DNA from: an uncultured Selenomonadales bacterium
GTDB lineage: Bacteria; Bacillota; Negativicutes; Acidaminococcales; Acidaminococcaceae
Assembly: GCA_900315345.1 (NCBI GenBank)
Contig: OMYP01000003.1
Span: forward strand, 1 to 64,000
Direction: 5' to 3'
DNA: 64,000 bases
Part shown: piece after piece, positions 44,334 to 53,458 of the stretch
How positions within the stretch are numbered: the first letter of the stretch is position 1
How the letters are laid out: each line of letters begins with the position of its first letter
The notes under the pieces: model-generated
Seen by the model: the letters and a program-made list of their open reading frames with translations, nothing else
Told to the model about the DNA's origin: nothing
Databases searched by the model: none
Program-made: the position numbers and the translations under genes

Positions 44334-45254
44334 ATGTTAGAAAATATTAAAGCGGGGGAACGGATCTGTCAGGCCGTTCTTCTTCGTCTCCAAAAAGTAG
44401 GAAATTCTTCCAATGGCGGCGTGTTTGCCAGGGGAACCGCGGAAGACAACAGCGGAAAAATTCAGTTTATCGCCTTTGAAAAGGATATTGTCAATCGCCT
44501 GCGGGAACTGGATGCGCCAAAGGCATTTATTGTTTCGGGTCCGGTGGATATTGTAAAGTATTCTTCCACACTTGCCCTTCAGGTGGTTATCCAGAAACTG
44601 GATAACATTATGCCGGAAGACGACATTTCCAATCTGGTTCCTACCGGAGCTTTCGATCTGGAACTATACCGGAAAAAACTGGAAAACCTTATAAACGGTG
44701 TTAAGACTCCCACCCTCCGGACTTTGTTGAAGAAAATATTCAGCGGAAAGTTTTATGATGATTTCTGCAAAAACCCTGCAGGAACGAAACTCCACCATGC
44801 TTATTTGGGAGGCCTGCTACAGCATTCTGTTGATGTGACGGAACTGGCTGTTTCCATGGCTGACACAATCGGCAACGTAGATAAAGATCTGGTGACAGCC
44901 GGCGCGTTGCTGCACGATATTGGAAAGGTTCGCGAAATTTCAGCCGGGATGGGTTTCCCCTATACTACGGAAGGACGCCTTATGGGGCATATAACCATGT
45001 CGGCCCTGATGGTACGGGAAGCCGCCCTGGAGCTTAAATTGCCTGTTTCGTCGCTGAACCAGCTGGAACATGTGATTTTGTCCCATCATGGCGACCAGGA
45101 GAAAGGATCCCCTGTAGCATGCGCCACAAAAGAAGCGTTTATCGTACATTACGCGGATGAAATAGACGCTGTCATGAACCAGTTTGCCGTGAAAGACGCA
45201 AAATCTCCCTGGGAATTCAATAACATGATGAAACGGTACCTGTTGATAAAATAG
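44334..45254 (+). CDS. yhaM: 3'-5' exoribonuclease YhaM family protein
   Basis: 306 residues: an N-terminal OB-fold nucleic-acid-binding domain (residues ~1-95) and an HD-domain nuclease with LHHAYLGGLLQHSVDVTELA, ALLHDIGKVREI and LSHHGDQEKGSP. YhaM trims single-stranded RNA/DNA ends. The stop codon TAG is the first triplet of a degenerate copy of the inverted-repeat element found also at fabK. Confidence 0.92.
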   Translation: MLENIKAGERICQAVLLRLQKVGNSSNGGVFARGTAEDNSGKIQFIAFEKDIVNRLRELDAPKAFIVSGPVDIVKYSSTLALQVVIQKLDNIMPEDDISNLVPTGAFDLELYRKKLENLINGVKTPTLRTLLKKIFSGKFYDDFCKNPAGTKLHHAYLGGLLQHSVDVTELAVSMADTIGNVDKDLVTAGALLHDIGKVREISAGMGFPYTTEGRLMGHITMSALMVREAALELKLPVSSLNQLEHVILSHHGDQEKGSPVACATKEAFIVHYADEIDAVMNQFAVKDAKSPWEFNNMMKRYLLIK

Positions 45255-45334
45255 GGAAGCGCTGATTAAATGAGTTTGTGCGATTGCCTGTGGAAATCCA
45301 CGGCGGCGTATTTGTGAATAAAATGCAAACTGCC
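45252..45334 (+). repeat. Degenerate left part of the 163-bp inverted-repeat element
   Basis: TAGGGAAGCGCTGATTAA (45252-45269) matches the 18-bp terminal repeat at 56466 in 16 positions, and the next bases ATGAGTTTGTGCGATTGCC are identical to that copy. The right end is absent; the rnpB promoter follows. Confidence 0.8.
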
Positions 45335-45363
45335 TTGACAAGCCTGACCCGCTATGCTACTAT
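45335..45363 (+). promoter_or_regulatory. Promoter of RNase P RNA
   Basis: Consensus TTGACA (45335-45340), 17-bp spacer, TACTAT (45358-45363), with an extended -10 TGC, ending 6 bp before the RNA. Confidence 0.85.
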
Positions 45364-45369
45364 ACACAC

Positions 45370-45730
45370 GTGAGTGTGAAAGGCAATCGCGGCGCCTGTT
45401 TCGTAAGAAATAAGGCGGTGAGGAAAGTCCGAGCTCCATAGGGCGGAATGCCGGATAACGTCCGGCGAGGGAAACCTTAGGGATAGTGCCACAGAAAAGT
45501 GTACCGCCAGAGCAATCTGGTAAGGGTGGAACGGTGCGGTAAGAGCGCACCAGCAAGTAAGTAATTACTTGGCTTGGTAAACCCCATTCGGAGTAAGACC
45601 AAATAGGGAAGGGATGAAGCGGCCCGCTGAACCTTCCGGGTTGTGTCGCTGTATCTTGCGAGTAATCGCAGGAATAGATAAATGATTGCCACCGCTTGTC
45701 GGAACAGAACTCGGCTTATTGAACGCTCAC
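45370..45730 (+). ncRNA. rnpB: RNase P RNA
   Basis: Catalytic RNA that trims tRNA 5' ends. Conserved core blocks are present in order: GAGGAAAGTCCGAGCTCC, ACAGAAA, AGGGTGGAACGGTGCGGTAA, AGAGCGCACCAG, TAAACCCC and finally ACAGAACTCGGCTTAT. P1 is GTGAGTGT at the start with ACGCTCAC at the end. Length is about 361 bases. Confidence 0.96.
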
Positions 45731-45740
45731 CTCGAACACA

Positions 45741-45776
45741 AAGGGGAACTGTGTAAAAACAGTTTCCCTTATTTTT
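45741..45776 (+). terminator. Terminator after rnpB
   Basis: AAGGGGAACTGT (45741-45752) pairs, with one G-U, with ACAGTTTCCCTT (45759-45770), then ATTTTTATTTT. Confidence 0.9.
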
Positions 45777-46192
45777 ATTTTGCGAAGTTTTACACTGTTT
45801 TGTTCCAAAGATTCACATTCGGAAATTGTAAGTTTTGATATGAAACATGTTTTGAGGATTTCATTACGGAACGGGTGGCCCAGTAAAAAAAGTTCACAAT
45901 TAAATAGACCGCAATTTTTTATAAAATGAAAAAATAAGATGCAAAAGCTCTATAAACCGCATGGTTGACAGATGCGCAAAATGACATCAAAACGACATTG
46001 AAATGAATTTTTCGTCAAAGAGTTCACAATATCTTTCCGATTTTGTGCTATAATTATTTACATAGTAATAGTTGCGTTTGTCGTTTGTTCAGAGATCAGA
46101 TAAATTAGCTGTATTAGTTTTGTTTACTTTTACATGTTTTTTTATGTATCTCAGAAATTATTAAAATGAATTATCTGAGAGGGTTTTATTTA
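45777..46192 (+). promoter_or_regulatory. AT-rich upstream region of the NlpC/P60 gene with extended -10 promoter
   Basis: About 400 bp without a gene. An extended -10, TGCTATAAT (46046-46054), is the best promoter and would give a 5' leader of about 130 bases. AAGTTCACAA and GAGTTCACAA recur at about 45890 and 46020, possibly regulator sites. No coding potential is seen. Confidence 0.45.
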
Positions 46193-46861
46193 ATGCGATC
46201 AAAAAATCTTGCTGCATTGGCAGTAGCACTGTTTTCCTGTTTTTCATTTTCAACGGCTTTTGCTGATTTTGCTGTAGGCGACCGGGGCGAAGAAGTTGTT
46301 GAAATTCAAAAACAGCTGGCGGTTCTTCAGTTTAACGTGGGTACTATCGACGGTGTATTTGGTCCCGCTACCGAACAGGCAGTAAAAGAGTTTCAGAAAT
46401 CAAAAGGGTTAACTGCCGACGGTATCGTTAATGACGGTACATACCGCGATTTAATGAACAAGGAACTGCCTCCTGACCGTTATGGCAACCACGCCATGAC
46501 CAGAAATATACTGCGGACTGCTTACAGCATGCTTGGCGTTCCTTATATGTTCGGAGGAACTTCCCCCGGAGGTTTTGACTGTTCCGGTTTTGTCTGCTAT
46601 GTTTTCGGTAAGGCAGGCATTTCTCTTCCCAGAATGGCCGATCTGCAATATGATGCGGTAACCCGGATCAGCACTTCTAACCTGCGCAGCGGCGATCTGG
46701 TATTTTTCCAGACCTATGCGCCCGGCGCATCCCATGTGGGAATCTATGTAGGCGACGGTAAATTCATTCATGCTTCTTCCAGTAAAGGCATTTCGGTTGC
46801 GGAAGTCTTTACCGGATATTGGGGAGACAGATACCTTGGCGCCGGCAGGGTTTATAACTAA
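46193..46861 (+). CDS. Secreted NlpC/P60 peptidoglycan endopeptidase with peptidoglycan-binding domain
   Basis: 222 residues from ATG 46193 (GAGAGGG 9 bp upstream); ATG 46166 would add nine residues. A Sec signal peptide ends in STAFA. Residues ~30-90 form a PG_binding_1 domain (GDRGEEVVEIQKQL, VFGPATEQAVKEFQ). The C-terminal NlpC/P60 cysteine peptidase has the nucleophile in FDCSGFVCYVFG and histidines in SHVGIYVGDGKFIHAS. It cuts peptide stems of peptidoglycan outside the membrane. Confidence 0.92.
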   Translation: MRSKNLAALAVALFSCFSFSTAFADFAVGDRGEEVVEIQKQLAVLQFNVGTIDGVFGPATEQAVKEFQKSKGLTADGIVNDGTYRDLMNKELPPDRYGNHAMTRNILRTAYSMLGVPYMFGGTSPGGFDCSGFVCYVFGKAGISLPRMADLQYDAVTRISTSNLRSGDLVFFQTYAPGASHVGIYVGDGKFIHASSSKGISVAEVFTGYWGDRYLGAGRVYN

Positions 46862-46903
46862 TATTCGTTTTTCAAATCAGTATCTGTAACATTCGTAATT
46901 TAT

Positions 46904-46940
46904 AAAACAGACAAATCCCAAACGGTTTGTCTGTTTTTGT
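46904..46940 (+). terminator. Terminator
   Basis: Perfect 12-bp stem AAAACAGACAAA (46904-46915) / TTTGTCTGTTTT (46926-46937). Confidence 0.85.
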
Positions 46941-47117
46941 ATGTCTGATTTGCGTCATTTTTGTAAATCTTTTGTGATATGTATGTTTGTACTGTTCCAC
47001 AGACTGTTTTATATTGTATAATATGTTTAACAGAAGATTTACAGACAGGAACCGGACCAGATCCCGGCGCAACACATGCATGCAATATCATTGACAGAAT
47101 GAAAAGGAGAAATCAAA

Positions 47118-47825
47118 ATGTCTAAAATTTTAATCGCAGACGATGAAGCTCATATCAGAGAGATCTTACGGGTGTATTTTATAAAAGAAGGATTTGAAGT
47201 GATTGAAGCGGAAGACGGCCAGCAGGCGCTGCTAAAAGTAGAAAAGGAATCCCCGAATATCGTGCTTCTTGATATTATGATGCCTGTAATGGACGGGATT
47301 ACCGCCTGCGAAGAGATCCGCCGCAGATTTGACATCCCGATTATTATGCTGACAGCTAAGGACGAAGATGATGACCGGATCCTCGGTCTTGAAAAAGGTG
47401 CCGATGATTATATCACCAAACCTTTTAATCCCCGTGAAGTCGTTGCCCGGATCAAAGCGGTGCTGCGCCGTTCCGGCGGATTCCAGAAGCTGAATGACAA
47501 ACGAAAGCTGAATTTTGACGGATTATCGATTGACAGGGAGCGGATGGAAGTCGTTGCCGGCGGAAAAACAATTACTTTTACAACAAAAGAATTTGAGTTG
47601 CTGTACTTTCTTGCTTCCACGCCCGGTAAGGTGTATTCCCGCAACCAGCTGCTTGAATCCATTTGGGGCTACACATATTTCGGCGATACCCGTACTGTAG
47701 ATACCCATATCAAACGTATCCGTCAGAAACTGGCGATTCCCAAAGATTCCACCTGGGATATTGATACTGTTTGGGGCGTGGGCTATAAATTTGAATTAAA
47801 AAACAGAACGTCTTCTGAAAAGTAA
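47118..47825 (+). CDS. OmpR/PhoB-family response regulator
   Basis: 235 residues. The receiver domain has acidic pocket ADDEA (Asp8, Asp9), phosphoacceptor Asp52 in VLLDIMMPVMDG, and Lys in GADDYITKPFNP. A C-terminal winged helix (LSIDRERMEVVAGGKTITFTTKEFELLYFL, recognition helix VDTHIKRIRQKL) binds DNA. The cognate histidine kinase follows 17 bp later. The target genes are unknown; a neighbouring cell-wall hydrolase makes envelope stress plausible. Confidence 0.93.
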   Translation: MSKILIADDEAHIREILRVYFIKEGFEVIEAEDGQQALLKVEKESPNIVLLDIMMPVMDGITACEEIRRRFDIPIIMLTAKDEDDDRILGLEKGADDYITKPFNPREVVARIKAVLRRSGGFQKLNDKRKLNFDGLSIDRERMEVVAGGKTITFTTKEFELLYFLASTPGKVYSRNQLLESIWGYTYFGDTRTVDTHIKRIRQKLAIPKDSTWDIDTVWGVGYKFELKNRTSSEK

Positions 47826-47842
47826 AGTTCCTGAGGTGCAGT

Positions 47843-49441
47843 GTGAATAAGTCGTTAAGTACCCGGCTGATGTACAGCTTTATGACTATCATAGTTATTG
47901 TGGTAGTGGGCATCACAGCCGGTACTTCCTATTTAATAGCCGATTATTTTTTCAAAATAAAAGAGGACGAGCTGGCGCAAAAGGGCCATGAAATGGCGGA
48001 TACGGTTGAATATTTTGTCACCAAGGACAACAACCGCTATATGCTGATGCGTTATCTCATTGCCGTGGATCGTCTGGTGGGAGCCCGTATTTGGCTTTTC
48101 GACAACGAATACAACCTGCTGGCTGCCTCCAATATTGCCGCAGATGTTGATGCGGCCGGAAAAACGGCTGCCGTCGGAGGAGACAAGGTGGGGGTGGACA
48201 AGCCTGACGTTTCTATTCCCGCGGATCGTATACCTGTATATGAGTTTACCACACGTCTGGCCGAGGAAATTAAGAGCGGTCAGGTATCAAAAAATGTTAA
48301 TAAGATTTTAAAGGACATATATCAGGGCGGCAGCGTCCGTTCTCAAATATACCATCCGTATTTTAAACAGCAGGTTATTCTGGTAGGCGTGCCTTACGGT
48401 GACAAGGCACATCCCCGGGGAGCCATCCTGATGGCAGAACCCCTCAGCGGATTCGGCGGATTTTTGCGTAGCGTTTATATTTTTACGATAATTGTCGGTA
48501 TTCTGGCGCTTCTTGTCAGTCTTTTCATGGTGCGCAGGCTTTCCCAGCAGGTGGTGAAGCCTCTGGTTTCCATGAAGGATGCTACCATCGCAATCGCAAA
48601 GGGAAATTATTCCCGCAGGGTCTCGGTACAGGGTGAAGACGAGGTTGCCGAACTGGGAAACGCCATTAACCATCTGAGCACTGAATTAAGCAATTATCTG
48701 GGAAAACTGGCCCGGATGGAAAAAATCCGTCGTGATTTTGTGGCTAATGTATCCCATGAACTGCGGACCCCTATTACCATAATCAGAGGTTACAATGATA
48801 TTGTCAGCGACAGTCTTGAGAATGATGACCCTAACAAGCGTTACTGCAACCTGATCGGCAGCGAAACAAAGCGCCTTGAACGGCTGGTACGGGCGCTGCT
48901 GGATATCAGCAGACTGCAATCAGCTGACAAGTTAAAGGTTTCTGATACCCAACCGCTGCCCATAGCGGAAATTATCCGCAATGTGGCGGAAAAACTGAAA
49001 ATTAAAGCGGAGCCCAAAAACATAACATTGAAGCTGCATCTGGAAGAAAATACAGAGATTTACGGAAACGGCGATCAAATCGTACAGCTGGTTCTGTTGT
49101 TAGGGGACAACGCCATCAAATACTCACCGGAAGGCAGCTATGTCCGTTTTGAAACCAGCCTGCTTGCAAACGGTTCCTTTGAGATGAGCGTTGTTGATAA
49201 CGGTCCCGGGATCCCGAAAGAAGACCAGCCATTTATTTTTGAGAGGTTTTATAAGGTAGATAAGTCCCATGCCCAGAGTTCTTCCAAGGGTACCGGACTG
49301 GGTCTTGCCATAGCAAAAGAAATCGTACGCATGCATGGGGCGCATATCGAAGTGTTCTCAGAAGTCGGCACAGGTACCAGGTTTGTTGTAACCTTCCCGA
49401 AAGAAGCCGTTGTGAAGGAAGAGGGAAACCCCGATGCTTGA
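47843..49441 (+). CDS. Membrane sensor histidine kinase
   Basis: 532 residues from a GTG start. Two transmembrane helices (about 11-33 and 212-234) bracket an extracellular sensing domain of about 175 residues. HAMP follows (RLSQQVVKPLVSMKDATIAI), then the HisKA box FVANVSHELRTPITII (His near residue 307), and the ATPase N, G1 and G2 boxes (LGDNAIKYSP, VDNGPGIP, GTGLGLAI). It overlaps yqeG by 8 bp and pairs with the upstream response regulator. Confidence 0.93.
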   Translation: MNKSLSTRLMYSFMTIIVIVVVGITAGTSYLIADYFFKIKEDELAQKGHEMADTVEYFVTKDNNRYMLMRYLIAVDRLVGARIWLFDNEYNLLAASNIAADVDAAGKTAAVGGDKVGVDKPDVSIPADRIPVYEFTTRLAEEIKSGQVSKNVNKILKDIYQGGSVRSQIYHPYFKQQVILVGVPYGDKAHPRGAILMAEPLSGFGGFLRSVYIFTIIVGILALLVSLFMVRRLSQQVVKPLVSMKDATIAIAKGNYSRRVSVQGEDEVAELGNAINHLSTELSNYLGKLARMEKIRRDFVANVSHELRTPITIIRGYNDIVSDSLENDDPNKRYCNLIGSETKRLERLVRALLDISRLQSADKLKVSDTQPLPIAEIIRNVAEKLKIKAEPKNITLKLHLEENTEIYGNGDQIVQLVLLLGDNAIKYSPEGSYVRFETSLLANGSFEMSVVDNGPGIPKEDQPFIFERFYKVDKSHAQSSSKGTGLGLAIAKEIVRMHGAHIEVFSEVGTGTRFVVTFPKEAVVKEEGNPDA

Positions 49442-50015
49442 AAAAATCAACCCTGAGTACAGATATGCCAGTTTGGTGAAGATCCGTCCCGACTGGATCC
49501 GGAAACATCATTTCAGTGCGCTCCTGATTGACGTGGATAATACTCTGTTGCCCAGAAATTCTTCTGTCATTCCCGAGGCACATATAAAATGGATGAAAGA
49601 GATGGAACTAAACAAAATCTCAATGGCTCTGACTTCCAATAACGGCGGGAAACGGCTGGATGAGATTGCAAGGCAGCTTAAAAACAGCGGTCTGTCCGTT
49701 CCCATCCTTACGTGGGCAGGGAAACCTTTTCCGCGGGCCTATTCCGGCGCCATCCGTTTATTGAGAAATTCGGGATGGGATCCGCCGGATAAAGATAAGG
49801 ATACCGATTCGATACTGACAATAGGGGACCAGTTGTTCACAGATGTGCTGGGCGCCCATTTATACGGCCTTCCAGCCATATGGATCCGGCCTCTGTCCGA
49901 TAACGATTTTATCGGTACCAAACTGTTACGTCTCCTGGAGAAAATGGTTGCGGGCCATCTGCAACAGACTGGCATTCTGCCGGCAGAAGATAATGAAAGC
50001 GGGGATTGTATATGA
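49434..50015 (+). CDS. YqeG family HAD-type phosphatase
   Basis: 193 residues. HAD motif I is LLIDVDNTLLPRNSS (DxDxT), motif II is ALTSNNGG, and motifs III/IV include KPFPRAY and IGDQLFTDVLGA. The family (HAD IIIA) is related to phosphatidylglycerophosphate phosphatases. It starts inside the histidine kinase gene and its end overlaps the amidase gene by 4 bp, so the three are co-translated. Confidence 0.88.
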   Translation: MLEKINPEYRYASLVKIRPDWIRKHHFSALLIDVDNTLLPRNSSVIPEAHIKWMKEMELNKISMALTSNNGGKRLDEIARQLKNSGLSVPILTWAGKPFPRAYSGAIRLLRNSGWDPPDKDKDTDSILTIGDQLFTDVLGAHLYGLPAIWIRPLSDNDFIGTKLLRLLEKMVAGHLQQTGILPAEDNESGDCI

Positions 50016-50797
50016 AAATCGCATTAGTCCAGATGGAAATAAAGGAAAAAAGCCGCAGGGAAAATACAGCCCGGGGTCTTCGCCTTTTGGAAGAAGCGGC
50101 CAGCCAGAGCAATCTGGTTATTTTACCGGAAATCTGGTCTACCGGCTATTCACTGGGGCATCTTGCCGAGGAGGCAGAAACCCTGGACGGTCCGTTGGTA
50201 AATGCTATATGCGGCATTGCCAGAAAGTATGGATGTTCCCTTCTTCCCGGGTCTTTGCCTGTAAAAAAAGACGGCAAGATCTACAACATGCTGCTTGCAA
50301 TCAATAAAAAAGGCGAGATTGTCAATGAATATGGCAAGGCCCATCTTTTCGGCATGTTTCAGGAAGAAAAATTTTTTGCCCCCGGAAACAGCTTTGAAGT
50401 TTTCGACTTGGACGGCGTACGTTGCGGTTCTACGATTTGTTACGACCTTCGTTTTCCTGAACTTTACCGTTACCTTTCCCTTAACGGAGCGCAACTGATC
50501 GTTTGCCCGGCAGAGTGGCCTTCCCGGCGGGGTGACGGATTTGATCTGCTTTCCCGGGCAAGAGCTTTTGAAAACCATATTTTCCTTGCGGCTGTCAACT
50601 GTGTGGGTTCTTTTAAAGGAGATCCCTTTTACGGGCACTCCCGGGTGATCGATCCTTTAAACCGCATTGTTGCCGAAGGAGGGGAAACGGAAGAAATTAT
50701 TTATGCTGAAATTGATTTGGCAATGATCGGGAAAGTTCGAAAAACTTTAAATGCACTGGAAGATGTTCGGTTTGGAATTACCAGACCGTCCCTGTAA
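50012..50797 (+). CDS. Carbon-nitrogen hydrolase (nitrilase-family amidase)
   Basis: 261 residues from ATG 50012; a TTG at 50006 is less likely. The Glu-Lys-Cys triad is visible in LVILPEIWSTGY (Glu), YGKAHLFGMFQEEKFFAPG (Lys) and GSTICYDLRFPELYR (Cys). The sequence resembles omega-amidases of the YafV/Nit2 type that hydrolyse alpha-keto-glutaramate or similar amides. Substrate not determined. Confidence 0.9.
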   Translation: MKIALVQMEIKEKSRRENTARGLRLLEEAASQSNLVILPEIWSTGYSLGHLAEEAETLDGPLVNAICGIARKYGCSLLPGSLPVKKDGKIYNMLLAINKKGEIVNEYGKAHLFGMFQEEKFFAPGNSFEVFDLDGVRCGSTICYDLRFPELYRYLSLNGAQLIVCPAEWPSRRGDGFDLLSRARAFENHIFLAAVNCVGSFKGDPFYGHSRVIDPLNRIVAEGGETEEIIYAEIDLAMIGKVRKTLNALEDVRFGITRPSL

Positions 50798-50840
50798 CAA
50801 TATTGGTTTAGTAGTTATATAACCGGAAAGAGATATAACA

Positions 50841-51878
50841 ATGAAAAAATCTGCTTTTATATCTTTGCTTTTAACAACAATGCTGATTTCCCTTTCCTCA
50901 GCCGTGTTCGCCTCCAAACCGGTTCCCAAAGATGTAAGGTATCTGTTGGGGATGTATTACGGTAACGGTTCGGTATTCCTTGTAAGGGAAAATCACGGTA
51001 ATCTGGAAATCGTATATCGGACGGATTCCGAAGATACGGATTTCAGCATGGCGAACATTTTTCCCCTGAAAAAAAATCATTTTGATTCCTATACCATCAA
51101 CGAGGGCGGTCCTCTTCTTTCTGCGGAAGCAGGCGTCCATTTTGAGCGGGATTCCAATGGAAACGGCGTTGTCTGCAAAATCGGCGGAAAGCGGTTTGCC
51201 CGCAATTTTTATCCGGGAGAGGGAAATAAGGTTCTGCAACTTGAACAGAACTTGGAATATGATCAGCTAAAATCTGCTGCCGTGCAGGCTGTACTGCCGG
51301 CTAAACTGGCCCAGGGCCAGGCTGCAAAACTGGTTCCCCTGAAAAAAATTATCCCCGATGCCAGATTTTCGTTACCGTATGCAGGAACAAATAATATTTT
51401 CGGGTTACCGTTGTATAATACTTCGGAAATTTTTATGGATTTAGACGCTGCGAACGCACTGAAAAGAGTTTCTGACAGGCTTGCGGTCCAGGGGTACGGA
51501 CTTATGATCTGGGAAGGTTACCGTCCCTGGCATGTTTCAAAACTTGCTTCCGATCTGCTTCCCAAAGATAAAAAATATATGCTCCCGTTACCGGAAAAAG
51601 GAGAAGACAGGAATACCGGACGAACGGTAGACGTAAGCCTGTATGACTTAACCGGCAGGAAAGAGGCGGACATGATCAGCGGCTTTGATGAAATTTCCGT
51701 CAGGCAGTATCCCGGCTATGCCGGAGGTACAGAAGAGCAGCGGAGTTTACGTGATTTTCTTGCTGATGCTATGAAAAAGGAAGGCTTTATCCAGGGAAAG
51801 GATGAATGGTGGCATTTTTCCTTCGGCAGCATTGAAGGATGGCAGCACTTAAATACACCCTACGATCAAATACATTAA
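50841..51878 (+). CDS. Exported VanX-like (peptidase M15D) protein with altered zinc site
   Basis: 345 residues with a signal peptide (ending VFASK). Residues ~25-155 form an N-terminal beta-rich domain. The C-terminal ~190 residues match D-Ala-D-Ala dipeptidases: LYNTSEIFMDLDAANAL, IWEGYRPWHVS, GFDEISVRQY, and DEWWHFSFG (Glu322, His325). The expected zinc-ligand motif SxHxxGxAxD reads EDRNTGRTVD, so the first His is Arg257 while Asp264 is kept. Activity is therefore doubtful. If active it would trim D-Ala-D-Ala dipeptides outside the cell. Confidence 0.82.
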   Translation: MKKSAFISLLLTTMLISLSSAVFASKPVPKDVRYLLGMYYGNGSVFLVRENHGNLEIVYRTDSEDTDFSMANIFPLKKNHFDSYTINEGGPLLSAEAGVHFERDSNGNGVVCKIGGKRFARNFYPGEGNKVLQLEQNLEYDQLKSAAVQAVLPAKLAQGQAAKLVPLKKIIPDARFSLPYAGTNNIFGLPLYNTSEIFMDLDAANALKRVSDRLAVQGYGLMIWEGYRPWHVSKLASDLLPKDKKYMLPLPEKGEDRNTGRTVDVSLYDLTGRKEADMISGFDEISVRQYPGYAGGTEEQRSLRDFLADAMKKEGFIQGKDEWWHFSFGSIEGWQHLNTPYDQIH

Positions 51879-51933
51879 CTGTTGCTTTGCTGTCAGGAGC
51901 TTGTCCTGCATACGCATCATATGCGGGGCTGTG

Positions 51934-52056
51934 TCAAGAAACAATGACGAAGTTATTCACAAAAATCCCTGGCATAAGCAGAGAGCCGCAAGTTTACTTG
52001 CGTGCGAATCGCTTACACAGAGTAAGCGTGCAGACGAATTAATCAGTGGTTCCTTA
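51934..52056 (+). repeat. Degenerate right part of the 163-bp inverted-repeat element
   Basis: AATGACGAAGTTATTCACAAAAATC and AAGCGTGCAGACGAATTAATCAG appear here (second stretch from 52024), as in the complete copy at 56466-56628. The terminal repeat TTAATCAGTGGTTCCTTA (52039-52056) matches in 16 of 18 positions. The left end and an insertion in between are diverged. Confidence 0.75.
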
Positions 52057-52209
52057 TATCTGCGCTTGACAAATAAGCAGTTCGTGTTACATTTATGAAG
52101 TAAATTCTGAAACGGTTTGATACGTCAACCTGAAATAAATCGGCAAACGTATCGGGAAATATGTATTACATTTAAAGAATCAAAAAATTATCCAAAAGGA
52201 GAATCAGTT

Positions 52210-52545
52210 ATGACAGTATATGATTGTGCAAATGAACTGGCAAGGGAAATGCGTTCTACCAGAGAATTTTCCGTTCTGAAAGAAGCAAAAGATAAATTGT
52301 CTGCAGAGCCGGACACGAAAGCCCTTGTAAACAAATTTATGCAGCTGGGACAGGAAATCGAAATTGCCCGTTACCAGAAAAAAGAGCTTCCTGCAGGTAA
52401 AGAAGCAGAATTCAATGACATGATGCGTACGCTGACATTAAATCCTCTGGCGGTTAATTACTTAAATGCGTTCCAGAGATTCCAGCTGATGTTTCAGGAT
52501 GTTTCGAAGACGATTACAGATGTTGTGAAAGAAGTAGCCGAATAA
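52210..52545 (+). CDS. YlbF/YmcA family regulator
   Basis: 111 residues from ATG 52210, AAAGGAG 8 bp upstream; a longer frame without RBS is ignored. All-helical, with the family pattern in ELAREMRSTREFSVLKEAK and NPLAVNYLNAFQRFQLMFQDV. In Bacillus, YlbF with YmcA and YaaT adjusts RNase Y activity. Here it stands alone, 1 bp before murB. Confidence 0.85.
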   Translation: MTVYDCANELAREMRSTREFSVLKEAKDKLSAEPDTKALVNKFMQLGQEIEIARYQKKELPAGKEAEFNDMMRTLTLNPLAVNYLNAFQRFQLMFQDVSKTITDVVKEVAE

Positions 52546-52546
52546 A

Positions 52547-53458
52547 ATGGATGATCAGAAGTTAGCCAATCTTTTTAAATCTCAAATCAAAGGGCAGGTT
52601 CGTTTTAATGAGCCTATGTCAAACCATACTTCGTTCCGCATCGGCGGTCCTGCCGATGTGCTTGTGGTTCCGGAAGACGCAGACGATATCCGGGGCGTAC
52701 TGAAAATTGCCGATGAAAACAGGCTCCCTTTAACGGTTCTGGGGAACGGTTCCAATGTGCTTGTGCGTGACAAAGGAATCCGTGGAATCGTTCTGAAACT
52801 GGGCAATGCTTTGAAATACCAGAAACAGGATGAGGGTCTCTTTATTTTTGGCAGCGGCATCTCTCTGGCCCAATGCTGCCGGATCATCGGCGAAGCCGGT
52901 CTGACAGGGATGGAGTTCGCTGTGGGCATACCGGGCAGCCTGGGAGGCGCTGTTTATATGAATGCAGGCGCCTATGACGGGGAAATGAAAAATGTCGTCC
53001 GGCATGTCCTTGTTATGGACCGGTCCGGAAAACTGAAAACGCTGACCAATGAAGACCTGCAGTTTGGCTACCGGCACTCTTCCTTGCAGAATACGGATTA
53101 TATTGTTTTGGAAGTCTGCATACAGGCCGGTAAAGGAAATATTAAAGACATTTTTGAAAAGATGGACGATTTCAGCCAGAGAAGGATCAGTAAACAGCCT
53201 TTGGAACTGCCCAGTGCCGGAAGCACTTTCAAACGGCCGGAAGGGCATTTTGCCGGTTATCTGATCGAACAGTGCGGCCTGAAAGGTTACCGTATCGGAG
53301 GCGCGGAAGTTTCTGTCAAACATGCCGGATTTATTGTCAATGCCGGTCATGCCACTGCTGCCGATGTCCTTCAGCTGATCAGCCACATTCAAAACAGTGT
53401 ACGTGAAAAATTTAATGTGGAATTAACACCGGAAATTCTGGTTTTGGGTGAAGAATGA
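52547..53458 (+). CDS. murB: UDP-N-acetylenolpyruvoylglucosamine reductase
   Basis: FAD- and NADPH-dependent reduction giving UDP-MurNAc. 303 residues. SFRIGGPADVL, GNGSNVLVRDKGIRG (FAD-binding), GIPGSLGGAVYMNAGAYDGEM, and ELPSAGSTFKRP are all present, and the C-terminal VEL.PEILVLG ends it. Starts immediately after ylbF and overlaps the next gene by 4 bp. Confidence 0.96.
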   Translation: MDDQKLANLFKSQIKGQVRFNEPMSNHTSFRIGGPADVLVVPEDADDIRGVLKIADENRLPLTVLGNGSNVLVRDKGIRGIVLKLGNALKYQKQDEGLFIFGSGISLAQCCRIIGEAGLTGMEFAVGIPGSLGGAVYMNAGAYDGEMKNVVRHVLVMDRSGKLKTLTNEDLQFGYRHSSLQNTDYIVLEVCIQAGKGNIKDIFEKMDDFSQRRISKQPLELPSAGSTFKRPEGHFAGYLIEQCGLKGYRIGGAEVSVKHAGFIVNAGHATAADVLQLISHIQNSVREKFNVELTPEILVLGEE

